NCBI RefSeq assembly: GCF_003438495.1
Contig: NZ_QSSH01000004.1
Location: 31,640-95,639, forward strand
Source: Collinsella sp. TF05-9AC
GTDB taxonomy: Bacteria; Actinomycetota; Coriobacteriia; Coriobacteriales; Coriobacteriaceae
Reading direction: 5' to 3'
Length of the DNA stretch: 64,000 nucleotides
A program made the translations under genes and the position numbers. Below are positions 1 to 9,176 of this stretch, one piece after another (position 1 is the first letter of the stretch; every line of letters starts with the position of its first letter). The notes below the pieces were generated by a model. It worked only from the letters and a program-made list of their open reading frames with translations. It did no database searches and was not told the origin of the DNA.

Positions 1-1516
<1,516 letters not shown>

Positions 1517-1519
1517 GCC

Positions 1520-2197
1520 ATGTCGCTGCGCGGTGGAATCGGTCTGCCCGAGCTTCCTCTAGAGGACGGGCAGGAGTTTAGGCTCGGCATTATGGGTGGC
1601 ACCTTTGATCCCATCCATTACGGGCACCTGGTGACCGCTGAGCAGGCGCGTGAGTCCCTCGACTTGGATGCCGTGCTCTTTATGCCGGCGGGCACGCCTG
1701 CCTTTAAGCTTGACAAGCCGGTGACGCCTGCCGAGGACCGTTATGCCATGACGGTCCTCGCCACCGCCGCGAACCCGGCCTTTTTGGCGAGCCGGTTCGA
1801 GATCGACCGCCCGGGCGTAACCTATACGGCTGATACGCTTCATGCCCTTCGCGACTTTTACCCGCCGCAGGTAAAGCTCTACTTTATTACGGGCGCCGAT
1901 GCGATTATCGATATCGTGACCTGGCATGATGCCGAACGAATCGCTGAGCTTGCTACCTTTATTGCGGCGACACGACCGGGCTTTGATATCGATACAGCGC
2001 GTGCCCGAATCAAAGAGTCGGGGCTGCCGTTCGACGTGCGCTATATTCAGATTCCGGCGCTGGCGATCAGCTCGACGAACATTCGTAAGCGAGTTGCCCG
2101 CGGCATGAGCGTGCGCTATCTTACGAGCGAGTCCGTGCTCGGCTACATTCGCAAACGCAGGCTATATGCCGATTTGGGCCAAGAAGATTTTGAGTGA
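1520..2197 (+). CDS. nadD: Nicotinate-nucleotide adenylyltransferase
   Basis: Adenylates nicotinate mononucleotide to deamido-NAD in NAD biosynthesis. The 225-residue protein shows the nucleotidyltransferase signature GGTFDPIHYGH (about 27) and the C-terminal ISSTNIRKR motif. A short N-terminal extension of about 20 residues precedes the first strand. It follows obgE by 3 bp and precedes yqeK by 12 bp. The order obgE-nadD-yqeK-rsfS is common in Gram-positive bacteria and supports the call. Confidence 0.96.
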   Translation: MSLRGGIGLPELPLEDGQEFRLGIMGGTFDPIHYGHLVTAEQARESLDLDAVLFMPAGTPAFKLDKPVTPAEDRYAMTVLATAANPAFLASRFEIDRPGVTYTADTLHALRDFYPPQVKLYFITGADAIIDIVTWHDAERIAELATFIAATRPGFDIDTARARIKESGLPFDVRYIQIPALAISSTNIRKRVARGMSVRYLTSESVLGYIRKRRLYADLGQEDFE

Positions 2198-2209
2198 TGG
2201 GGGTCTACG

Positions 2210-2818
2210 TTGTCGGTAGAGGATCAGTTTGAGGGCGATGAGCGCGCACTGCTCAAGCGCATTCAAGAGCTGCTCGATGTTCGCATGAAGGATAAGCGCA
2301 AGCGCTATGTGCATTCGCTGGGTGTTGCCGAGACCGCACTTCATCTGGCCGAGGTCTACGGCGTTGACCGCTTTGATGCCGCTGCTGCCGGTCTGATCCA
2401 CGACTGGGACAAAGTGCTCTCCGACGACGAGCTGGTTACGCGCGCTCTGCATTACGGCATTAAGATTGCCGGTTCTCCTTCCGCCGCGACGCCGCTTTTG
2501 CATGGTCCTGTTGCCGCCTATGAGCTTCCGCAGCTTTTCCCCGAGTTGTCGCCGGCCGTTTTCCAGGCTGTCGACCGTCATACCGTGGGCGCTTGCGACA
2601 TGACGCCGCTCGATATGGTGGTCTTTGTGGCCGATGCCATCGAGCCCAACCGCCACGGCGACTATGCGCATGCGCTGCGCAAGATGGTGGGGGAGTCGTC
2701 GCTCGACGAGTTGTTCTTCTCCTGTTTTGCGCAGGGTTTGGTCTATGTGATCCAGTCCGGGCGCTATCTTTATCCCACGGCTATTTCGATTTACAACCAT
2801 TACGCCCAGCTGCGCTAG
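2210..2818 (+). CDS. yqeK: HD-domain hydrolase YqeK (probable Ap4A hydrolase)
   Basis: HD-superfamily metal-dependent phosphohydrolase. Characterised YqeK proteins cleave diadenosine tetraphosphate symmetrically to ADP. The histidine of HSLGVAETA, the HDWDK doublet (about 63) and the ADAIEPNR segment match the family. The length of 202 residues is normal. The start is TTG at 2210 and has only a weak ribosome-binding site. The function is inferred from the family and from its place between nadD and rsfS. Confidence 0.9.
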   Translation: MSVEDQFEGDERALLKRIQELLDVRMKDKRKRYVHSLGVAETALHLAEVYGVDRFDAAAAGLIHDWDKVLSDDELVTRALHYGIKIAGSPSAATPLLHGPVAAYELPQLFPELSPAVFQAVDRHTVGACDMTPLDMVVFVADAIEPNRHGDYAHALRKMVGESSLDELFFSCFAQGLVYVIQSGRYLYPTAISIYNHYAQLR

Positions 2819-2845
2819 CTCGGGCTGTCTAGAAAGAGGTATTCC

Positions 2846-3301
2846 ATGGCCGACGAGACCATGACCGACGAGCAGATTCTTGAACATGTGGAGCACAAGA
2901 GCTTCGCCGCCACGTCCGACCGCACTGCCGCCTCGCTGTCCGCGAGCGGTGTCGCCGCCGAGGATGTCGCCCGCGCCGCCGCACAGGCCGCCTACGACAA
3001 GAAGGGCGAGGACGTTCAGGTGCTCGACCTGACCGAGCTTTCCGACGTATGCGACTACTTTGTGCTTGCCACCGGTACCAACAACCGCCAGGTCGATTCT
3101 ATCGTCGACGAGATCGAGGAGAAGGTCGCCGAGGCTTGCGGCGAGCACCCGTTCTCCATCGAGGGTCGCGAGCAGAAGACCTGGATGCTCATGGACTACG
3201 GTTCGGTTGTCGTCCACGTCTTCACTCCCGAAGCCCGCGACTTCTACCGCCTCGAGAAACTCTGGGGAGACGCCCCCCAGCTCCCCCTCAATCTCCTCTA
3301 A
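2846..3301 (+). CDS. rsfS: Ribosomal silencing factor RsfS
   Basis: Binds ribosomal protein L14 and blocks subunit joining, lowering translation under nutrient stress. The protein is 151 residues. The conserved core DVCDYFVLATG...NRQVDSI, EGREQKTWMLMDYG and VHVFTPEARDFYRLEKLWGDA is intact. The first 45 or so residues are an alanine-rich extension longer than in many homologues. An AAAGAGG site precedes the ATG. Its TAA stop overlaps the first base of the 35-bp palindrome at 3301, so a mobile palindrome sits directly at the end of the coding region. Confidence 0.95.
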   Translation: MADETMTDEQILEHVEHKSFAATSDRTAASLSASGVAAEDVARAAAQAAYDKKGEDVQVLDLTELSDVCDYFVLATGTNNRQVDSIVDEIEEKVAEACGEHPFSIEGREQKTWMLMDYGSVVVHVFTPEARDFYRLEKLWGDAPQLPLNLL

Positions 3302-3335
3302 ATGATTTTTCTGGGACGGGGATAAAATAATCATT
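3301..3335 (+). repeat. Left REP-like palindromic element flanking the RAYT gene
   Basis: A 35-bp element with perfect 7-bp terminal inverted repeats AATGATT/AATCATT around an asymmetric GGACGGGGAT core. Its reverse complement matches the element at 4187-4221 at 29 of 35 positions. The pair brackets the tyrosine transposase gene, as REP sequences often do with RAYT genes. Confidence 0.75.
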
Positions 3336-3345
3336 GCTACCGTTT

Positions 3346-3384
3346 GCCGAACCGCTCACCTTTGTTGGGCGGTTCGGCCTTTTT
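3346..3384 (+). terminator. Intrinsic terminator of the obgE-rsfS operon
   Basis: A perfect 10-bp stem GCCGAACCGC / GCGGTTCGGC with a 13-nt loop is followed by CTTTTTC. It lies just after the left REP-like element and before the transposase gene. Confidence 0.88.
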
Positions 3385-3438
3385 CTTCCTTTCCTTTTGT
3401 ATGCTGTGACTACTGCATCCTTGGAAGGGAGAGTTTCG

Positions 3439-4179
3439 ATGACTCGTGTTGCCCGTGCGTTGTCCGAACTCGGCCATTATCACGTCATGCTCAAGGGCTG
3501 TGCTGGCCAGCTGATCTTCGAAGACGATGACGATCGCCTTTATTTTCTCAATCTATTGAACAGACGATTTACGTCCGCTCATATTCGTCTTCTTGCCTGG
3601 TGCCTCATGGACAATCATGTTCACCTGCTATTTGATGATCTCGATTATCAGATGAGCGTTGCTATGCATGCGATTGATACGGCATATGCGAAACACTTCA
3701 ATCAAAAAACCGGCCGCCGCGGACCGGTGTTCCAGGAACGATTCAAGAGTGTGATCATTTCTGACGACAAACAGCTGCTCCGTTGCGTCCGATACATACA
3801 CGACAATCCTGCAAAAGCAGGTATTTCTTCTGCTCCTCTGTATCGCTGGAGCAGCTTCCATGAGTATTTCTCTCATCCCGAAATTTGTGATTGTGAAGGT
3901 ATTCTCAATCTGTTTGGGGGTACGGAAGCGTTTTATCTTTCGAGTACCGACGGCAAGCCTAATCCCTATTTTATGCCCGAAGGTAAGCATATCTCCGATA
4001 TGGATGCGCTGGAAGTTGCCCGGGCTCTTTTGGCTCCGCATGAGCCTTATCAGCTTAAAACTTTGCCGAAATCAGAGCGAAATCGTCTTCTGGCAGTGTT
4101 GAGGCATCGGGGGTTTACGATTGACCAGATTTCGCGTCTGACGGGAATTGGGACCAATATCATTCAAAGGGCGAAATGA
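3439..4179 (+). CDS. REP-associated tyrosine transposase (Y1/HUH family, RAYT)
   Basis: Single-strand DNA transposase of the IS200-like Y1_Tnp family. The metal-binding HUH motif is in MDNHVHLLF, and the probable catalytic tyrosine is in VRYIHDNPAKAGI. The C-terminus (FTIDQISRLTGIGTN) looks like a small helix-turn-helix. ATG at 3439 is preferred because GGAAGGGAGAG lies 6 nt upstream; an in-frame upstream extension to 3334 runs through a terminator and is unlikely to be coding. The gene stands alone, with more AT-rich codons than its neighbours, which suggests horizontal origin. It appears intact (246 residues). RAYTs mobilise or maintain REP palindromes rather than whole insertion sequences. 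Confidence 0.85.
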   Translation: MTRVARALSELGHYHVMLKGCAGQLIFEDDDDRLYFLNLLNRRFTSAHIRLLAWCLMDNHVHLLFDDLDYQMSVAMHAIDTAYAKHFNQKTGRRGPVFQERFKSVIISDDKQLLRCVRYIHDNPAKAGISSAPLYRWSSFHEYFSHPEICDCEGILNLFGGTEAFYLSSTDGKPNPYFMPEGKHISDMDALEVARALLAPHEPYQLKTLPKSERNRLLAVLRHRGFTIDQISRLTGIGTNIIQRAK

Positions 4180-4186
4180 CGCTCCA

Positions 4187-4221
4187 AATGATTAAAAAAT
4201 CCCCGTCCTAGAATAATCATT
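4187..4221 (-). repeat. Right REP-like palindromic element flanking the RAYT gene
   Basis: The inverted partner of the element at 3301-3335. It has the same AATGATT/AATCATT ends and the same GGACGGGGAT core read on the minus strand. Differences are confined to one base next to the left end, one base before the core and a four-base A/T tract after it. It starts 7 bp after the transposase stop. Confidence 0.75.
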
Positions 4222-4256
4222 CGCAGCTGCCCGGCTTTCTTTTTGTCCAAAGGCGG

Positions 4257-5510
4257 TTAATCGTTGAAGCGGGATTGGCGGCCGAAGGATAGGGCGGTGT
4301 CGCCGAATTTGTCTCGGACGGCGTCGATGGCGACCGAGAGGTCGCGACGGTCGCTGGATTGGGCTCCGCGGTCGTCGACTTCGCAGAACAGGTCGGTCTG
4401 GATGCCGCCCTGATGGTCGAAGTCGCTCATGCCGATGCCCGCCAGGCGCACATGCATGCCTTCCTGCCAGATGTTGTCGAGCAGCTCGAGCGCCACCGCT
4501 ACAAAGATGTTCTCATCGTCGGTCGGATGCGTCAGCCGGCGCTGTGCCGTACGCCCGCTGCCATACGAATACTTAAGCTTGAGCGTTACCGTGGCACCCG
4601 TCAGCCCCTGACGGCGCAGACGGCGTCCCACTGACTCTCCCAACAGCGCAATCGCCGCTTCGATGTCCCCGCGCTCAGTCAAATCTTTCGCAAAGGTGCG
4701 TTCATTGCTGACCGACTTGACCTCGCGCTCTTCATCGAGACTTGTGACTTCGGAGATTTCGAGCCCCAGCGCACGTTGGCGCATGCGTTCGCCGTTGACG
4801 CCAAAAATAGAGGCCAAGGTGGATTCCGGTGCGCGTGACAGCTCGCCAAGCGTGTAGATGCGCATGCGGCGCAGCCGTTCCTCGGCCGAGCGTCCGATGC
4901 CGCTCATAGCAGATACCGGCAGCGCGGCCAAAAAGCGCTGCTCGGTTCCAGGGCGCACGATGGTCAGCCCAAACGGCTTGTCCCGCTCGCTTGCGATTTT
5001 TGCGACCGTCTTGTTGCAGCCCACGCCAATGGAGCAGGTCACCCCCAGCGCTGCCACGCGATCGCTGATGCGCTGCGCAACCAGCAGCGGGTCTTCGGGC
5101 GCAAAGCGACCCGGTGTGATATCGATAAAGGCTTCGTCGATGGATACGCGTTCAACGCGCGGGGTCTCGTCGGCGAGAATCGCCATGACCTGCGCGCTCA
5201 CCTCGTGGTAGCGATCAAAGTGCCCGTGCGTCCAAATGGCTTGCGGGCACAGGCGCCGCGCCTCGGCCGAGGCCATGGCAGAGTGCACGCCAAAGCGACG
5301 CGCCTCATACGAACACGTGGACACGACGCCACGCGAATCGGCGTCTCCGCCCACGATGAGCGGCTTTCCGCGCCATTCGGGATGATCGAGCATTTCCACG
5401 CTCGCAAAAAACGCATCAAGGTCCATCAGGCCCACCGCCGGACCCGTCCAGGGAGGCGGCGTGACGCCCATGGCATCCTCATAACCGTATGTATGTTCGC
5501 GTCTTTCCAT
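4257..5510 (-). CDS. dinB: DNA polymerase IV (Y-family translesion polymerase)
   Basis: Error-prone polymerase that bypasses damaged template bases. The catalytic acidic residues are in MDLDAFFASVE (Asp30, Asp32) and SIDEAFIDIT (about 125). A helix-hairpin-helix segment (VSAMSGIGRSAEERL) and a little-finger domain follow. The 417-residue length is normal, but there is no clear C-terminal beta-clamp peptide. It is a monocistronic minus-strand gene divergent from rpsP. An SOS (LexA) box could not be identified in the short upstream region. Confidence 0.95.
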   Translation of the reverse strand: MERREHTYGYEDAMGVTPPPWTGPAVGLMDLDAFFASVEMLDHPEWRGKPLIVGGDADSRGVVSTCSYEARRFGVHSAMASAEARRLCPQAIWTHGHFDRYHEVSAQVMAILADETPRVERVSIDEAFIDITPGRFAPEDPLLVAQRISDRVAALGVTCSIGVGCNKTVAKIASERDKPFGLTIVRPGTEQRFLAALPVSAMSGIGRSAEERLRRMRIYTLGELSRAPESTLASIFGVNGERMRQRALGLEISEVTSLDEEREVKSVSNERTFAKDLTERGDIEAAIALLGESVGRRLRRQGLTGATVTLKLKYSYGSGRTAQRRLTHPTDDENIFVAVALELLDNIWQEGMHVRLAGIGMSDFDHQGGIQTDLFCEVDDRGAQSSDRRDLSVAIDAVRDKFGDTALSFGRQSRFND

Positions 5511-5554
5511 GTCATGAGTATACCGCGCAGCTCATGTGGGGTGCGTGTATGTGC

Positions 5555-5582
5555 TTGCAAATCCCGAATTCTTGTCTAAGAT
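5555..5582 (+). promoter_or_regulatory. Probable promoter of the rpsP-khpA-rimM-trmD-lepB operon
   Basis: TTGCAA and TAAGAT are separated by 16 bp and lie about 130 nt before rpsP. The leader that follows contains a small GCAGC/GCTGC hairpin close to the ribosome-binding site. No other feature was recognised in the dinB-rpsP gap. Confidence 0.6.
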
Positions 5583-5711
5583 ATGGATTTGCCCTCGACT
5601 ACACCGAAGAAGTTGGTCTCACGGACTTCACCTGCCCGCGTCGATGGCGTATTATGTTCAACTGTTTGTTTGTAGTTGCAGCCTAAAGCTGCTTGGTTGG
5701 AGGAGTTTCCT

Positions 5712-6053
5712 TTGGCAGTCAAGATTCGCCTTGCTCGTCACGGCGCTAAGAAGCGTCCGTACTACCGTGTCGTCGTCGCCGATTCCCGCGCCCCGCGTGA
5801 CGGTCGTATCATCGAGGAGGTTGGCCGCTACAACCCGATGACCGCCCCCAAGACCATCAACCTCGACCTCGAGAAGATCGCCGACTGGCAGTCAAAGGGC
5901 GCTCAGCTCACCGACGCCGTCGCCGCTCTGGTCAAGGCCGCCAACGAGGGCGAGAAGACCGAGACCGTCGTCAAGAAGTCCAAGAAGCAGCTCGCCAAAG
6001 AGGCCGAGGCCGCTAAGGCTGCCGCTGAGGCCGCTGAGGGTGCCGAGGAGTAA
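5712..6053 (+). CDS. rpsP: 30S ribosomal protein S16
   Basis: Small-subunit protein needed for assembly of the 5' domain of 16S rRNA. The N-terminus [18 protein letters not shown] and the segment DSRAPRDGR...EEVGRYNP are diagnostic. The true start is TTG at 5712, 8 nt after TTGGAGGAG; an upstream in-frame ATG at 5676 would run through the ribosome-binding site. At 113 residues it carries an alanine/lysine/glutamate-rich C-terminal tail beyond the usual core. It is the first gene of a classic rpsP-khpA-rimM-trmD cluster. Confidence 0.97.
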   Translation: MAVKIRLARHGAKKRPYYRVVVADSRAPRDGRIIEEVGRYNPMTAPKTINLDLEKIADWQSKGAQLTDAVAALVKAANEGEKTETVVKKSKKQLAKEAEAAKAAAEAAEGAEE

Positions 6054-6056
6054 ATC

Positions 6057-6341
6057 GTGCCTGAGGTTGACGCTGCACAGCTCGAGGGTGAGGCAATGCT
6101 CTCAGATCGCATCGCCGATCTCGTCGAATATCTCGTTGTTCAGATCGTCGACGACCCGGATTCCGTGAGCCTTGAGGTCATCGATGGTGACGACGCCTCT
6201 ACGATTGAGGTTTCGGTCGCCGAGGATGATGTCGCTAAGGTCATCGGCCGTCGTGGCCGTACCATCAAGGCCATTCGCACGCTCGCCCGTGCACTGGCCG
6301 CTCGCCTCGACACTGCTGTCGAGGTAGAGGTTCTGGGCTAG
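6057..6341 (+). CDS. khpA: KH-domain RNA-binding protein KhpA
   Basis: Small RNA chaperone of the KhpA/YlqC family. In other Gram-positive bacteria it pairs with KhpB and affects cell division and sRNA stability. The KH loop VIGRRGRTIKAIRTL is clear. GTG at 6057 gives 94 residues. ATG at 6096 (MLSDRIADLVEYLV) would give 81 residues, closer to the family length, and has GAGGGTGAGG just upstream, so either start is possible. It sits 3 bp after rpsP and 4 bp before rimM. Confidence 0.92.
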   Translation: MPEVDAAQLEGEAMLSDRIADLVEYLVVQIVDDPDSVSLEVIDGDDASTIEVSVAEDDVAKVIGRRGRTIKAIRTLARALAARLDTAVEVEVLG

Positions 6342-6345
6342 GACC

Positions 6346-6867
6346 TTGAGGTCCCAGTACAAAAACATCGCCCGTGTGGTCAAGCCGCACGGAAGGAAGG
6401 GGGAGGTCCTCGCGCAGCCGCTGCGGGGGCTTCCTTCTGTATTAGAGCCGGGTATGCGCGTCGCCCTGACGCCGCCGGCGCTCAAGCGCGACCGCTTTTG
6501 CACGGTCGTGTCCGTCACCGATACGGGCGATGGCGATCTGGTCTCGTTTGAGGGCATTGACGACTTGACGGCCGCCGAGGGCATCACGGGATGCTACGTG
6601 CTGGCAAATCGTGACGACTTTGAGCTCGATTCGCTCGACGCTGCCTATACCGACCTGATGGGTCGCGAGGTGGTCGACGAGCGCTTCGGTTCGCTCGGTA
6701 CGATCGTCGAGATCATGTCGACGCCCGCCAACGATGTTTGGGTTGTCGAGGGTGATCGGTACGGCGAGGTGCTGATTCCCGTGATCGAGCAGGTCGTGCT
6801 CGATCTTCCCGACACAGGAACATTTTCCGTCCACGTTATGGACGGCCTGATCGATATGGACAAGTAG
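6346..6867 (+). CDS. rimM: 16S rRNA processing protein RimM
   Basis: Binds S19 and helps mature the 30S head. The N-terminal domain opens with NIARVVKPHGRKGEV, and a PRC-barrel domain follows from about residue 95 (LMGREVVDERFGSLGTIVEI). The start is TTG at 6346, immediately after khpA. The length of 173 residues is typical. Confidence 0.94.
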   Translation: MRSQYKNIARVVKPHGRKGEVLAQPLRGLPSVLEPGMRVALTPPALKRDRFCTVVSVTDTGDGDLVSFEGIDDLTAAEGITGCYVLANRDDFELDSLDAAYTDLMGREVVDERFGSLGTIVEIMSTPANDVWVVEGDRYGEVLIPVIEQVVLDLPDTGTFSVHVMDGLIDMDK

Positions 6868-6877
6868 GGAGGACAAC

Positions 6878-7636
6878 ATGCTGATCGAGACCCTTTCGGT
6901 CTTTCCCGAGATGTTTGAGCCCGTCATGTCCACATCGATCTTGGGCCGCGCCCGCAAGGCCGGCCTTTTTGATTTTAAGGCGTATAACCTGCGCGACTGG
7001 ACGCACGACCGCCATCGTACCGTCGATGACGAGCCGTACGGCGGCGGGCAGGGCATGCTCATGAAGGTCGAGCCTATCGCCGAGGCCATCGAGGCCATTA
7101 GCGCAGAGGGTCCCAAGCCCACTGTGGTGTTCTTTACCCCCTGTGGCGAGCCCTTTACGCAGCATGTGGCCGAGCGCCTGCTCAAAAGTGAGCGCCTGCT
7201 GTTTGTGTGCAGTCGCTACGAGGGCGTCGACGAGCGCGCGTATGCGTATGCCGATGAGCGTCTGTCGATCGGCGACTACGTGCTTACGGGCGGCGAGCTT
7301 CCCGCTATGGTCGTTGCCGATGCCGTCGTACGCCTGATTCCCGGCGCCCTGGGCGACGAGATGAGCAACGTCGACGAGTCGTTCTCGACCGCCGAGGACG
7401 GAGGACTGCTCGAGTACGCGCAGTACACCCGTCCTGCCGAGTTCAACGGCGAGGGCGTGCCGCCGGTGCTCGTGAGTGGCGATCATGCCAAGGTCGATGC
7501 CTGGCGTCGCAAGAACGCCATCGAGCGCACCTGCCGCTGGCGTCCCGATCTGATCGAGACGGCGCGCCTTACGCCCCAGGAGCGCGCTTACGCGCAGGAG
7601 ATTTTGGACGCTGCGTATTCGCAGAGCGAGGAGTGA
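6878..7636 (+). CDS. trmD: tRNA (guanine37-N1)-methyltransferase
   Basis: Methylates G37 beside the anticodon, preventing +1 frameshifting. It shows the SPOUT trefoil-knot signature: LLFVCSRYEGVDER, SIGDYVLTGGELPA and the PGALGDE segment. The N-terminus MLIETLSVFPEMFEP is typical. The length is 252 residues. It follows rimM by 10 bp behind a GGGAGG site and overlaps the ribosome-binding site of lepB. Confidence 0.97.
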   Translation: MLIETLSVFPEMFEPVMSTSILGRARKAGLFDFKAYNLRDWTHDRHRTVDDEPYGGGQGMLMKVEPIAEAIEAISAEGPKPTVVFFTPCGEPFTQHVAERLLKSERLLFVCSRYEGVDERAYAYADERLSIGDYVLTGGELPAMVVADAVVRLIPGALGDEMSNVDESFSTAEDGGLLEYAQYTRPAEFNGEGVPPVLVSGDHAKVDAWRRKNAIERTCRWRPDLIETARLTPQERAYAQEILDAAYSQSEE

Positions 7637-7638
7637 GA

Positions 7639-8202
7639 ATGGTTCCATCGCAGCATTCCGCGTTGAGGGGCGCTTTTGAGTGGATCGCGGTCATCGCGAT
7701 CGCGCTCGTGGCCACCTTCTTGATTCGCTCGTTTGTGGTCGAGCCCTTTGTGGTGCCCACCGGCTCCATGGAGTCCACGATCGAGATTGGCGACCAGATC
7801 CTGGCACAAAAGGTGAGCCTCGAGCTCGGTCAGCCCGTCAAGCAGGGTGATATCGTGGTGTTTCACAACCCCGATGGCACCTCCGAGCATGATGTTCTTG
7901 TCAAGCGTGTTATTGCCACGGCCGGCCAGACGGTCGACCTGCAGGATGGCAAGGTGGTCGTTGACGGCCAAGCGCTCGACGAGGACTATACGACGGGCAT
8001 GAGCTGGCCACTTTCGGTCCAAGCGCCCGGCGCTCAGGTAAGCTATCCCTACACCGTTCCCGACGGGTGCGTGTGGGTGATGGGCGACAACCGCGAAAAC
8101 TCTGCCGACTCACGCTACTTTGGTCCCGTCGATCGCTCTGATTTGATCGCTGTGGCGCTTGTGCGCTACTGGCCGCTCAACCGCATCGGCGCTATCGACT
8201 AA
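7639..8202 (+). CDS. lepB: Signal peptidase I
   Basis: Membrane serine protease that removes signal peptides from secreted proteins. One N-terminal membrane segment (about 13-30) precedes the catalytic PTGSMESTI box (Ser43); the general-base lysine lies in DVLVKRVIAT (Lys89). Box E is GDNRENSADSRYFGPV. ATG at 7639 is preferred over GTG at 7633 because GAGGAG occupies the latter. The length of 187 residues is normal for a Gram-positive enzyme. Confidence 0.95.
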   Translation: MVPSQHSALRGAFEWIAVIAIALVATFLIRSFVVEPFVVPTGSMESTIEIGDQILAQKVSLELGQPVKQGDIVVFHNPDGTSEHDVLVKRVIATAGQTVDLQDGKVVVDGQALDEDYTTGMSWPLSVQAPGAQVSYPYTVPDGCVWVMGDNRENSADSRYFGPVDRSDLIAVALVRYWPLNRIGAID

Positions 8203-8209
8203 AAACCGC

Positions 8210-8220
8210 TATAGTACAGT
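8210..8220 (+). promoter_or_regulatory. Probable -10 region upstream of glyQ
   Basis: TATAGT at 8210, overlapping TACAGT at 8215, lies about 45 nt before the glyQ start. No convincing -35 hexamer was found. The 59-bp gap is too short for a glycine T-box, so glyQS does not appear to be T-box regulated. Confidence 0.4.
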
Positions 8221-8261
8221 ACCTAACCGTGTAATCGTTTCGACGAGGGGATATTAGAGGC

Positions 8262-9173
8262 ATGAACGCTTCATCGCTTTCCTTCCAAGACATCATCTTG
8301 CGTCTCCAGCAGTACTGGGGCGAGCAGGGCTGCGTCATTATGCAGCCCTATGACTCCGAGGTCGGTGCCGGTACCTTCCATACCGCGACCACGCTGCGCT
8401 CGCTCGGTCCCGCCGAGTGGCGCACCTGCTATGCGCAGCCTTGCCGCCGTCCCGCCGACGGCCGCTACGGCGAGAACCCCAACCGCATGCAGCACTACTA
8501 TCAGTTCCAGGTGCTCATCAAGCCCTCTCCGGTCAACGCCCAGGAGCTTTACCTGGGGTCTCTTGCCGCTATCGGTCTGGACCCCAACGACCATGACGTC
8601 CGCTTTGTCGAGGACGACTGGGAGAGCCCGACGCTCGGCGCCTGGGGCCTTGGCTGGGAGGTCTGGCTCAATGGCATGGAGGTCACGCAGTTTACGTACT
8701 TCCAGCAGGTGGGCGGCATCGAGGTCGACCCCGTGCCCGTCGAGATCACCTACGGCCTGGAGCGTATCGCCATGTACGCCCAGGGCGTTAACTCGGTCTA
8801 CGACCTGGTGTGGAGCTACCTGCCCGACGGCACGCCCATGACCTATGGCGACGTGTTCCTCGAGAACGAGCGCGAGTTCAGTGCCTATAACTTTGAGGTC
8901 GCCAACGTCGAGATGATGCGTCAGAAGTTTGACGACTACGAGGCCGAGTGCCATTCCTGCCTGGAGCGCAAGCTGCCGCTGCCGGCATATGACTGCGTCA
9001 TGAAGTGCAGCCACACTTTCAACCTGCTCGATGCTCGCGGCGCCCTGTCCGCGGTCGAGCGTGCCAACTACATCCTGCGCGTCCGCGCCGTCGCCAAGGC
9101 GTGCTGCGAGGCCTACATGGCCGAGGTCGCCGGAGTCAACGAGAATGCCGATCAGGAAGGCGAGGTGGCGTAA
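8262..9173 (+). CDS. glyQ: Glycine-tRNA ligase, alpha subunit
   Basis: Catalytic subunit of the heterotetrameric bacterial glycyl-tRNA synthetase. It activates glycine and charges tRNA-Gly together with GlyS. Diagnostic segments are [33 protein letters not shown] and [11 protein letters not shown]. The length of 303 residues is standard. The stop is 3 bp before glyS, so translation is coupled. In many Firmicutes glyQS sits by recO; here it is in a different block. Confidence 0.97.
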   Translation: MNASSLSFQDIILRLQQYWGEQGCVIMQPYDSEVGAGTFHTATTLRSLGPAEWRTCYAQPCRRPADGRYGENPNRMQHYYQFQVLIKPSPVNAQELYLGSLAAIGLDPNDHDVRFVEDDWESPTLGAWGLGWEVWLNGMEVTQFTYFQQVGGIEVDPVPVEITYGLERIAMYAQGVNSVYDLVWSYLPDGTPMTYGDVFLENEREFSAYNFEVANVEMMRQKFDDYEAECHSCLERKLPLPAYDCVMKCSHTFNLLDARGALSAVERANYILRVRAVAKACCEAYMAEVAGVNENADQEGEVA

Positions 9174-9176
9174 GCC

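Noticed and set aside
3334..3438. N-terminal extension of the transposase from ATG 3334
   Set aside because: It would translate through the rsfS terminator hairpin; ATG 3439 has a proper ribosome-binding site and gives the normal family start.
8203..8261. Glycine T-box or riboswitch upstream of glyQS
   Set aside because: The gap is only 59 bp and has no room for a specifier stem or antiterminator.
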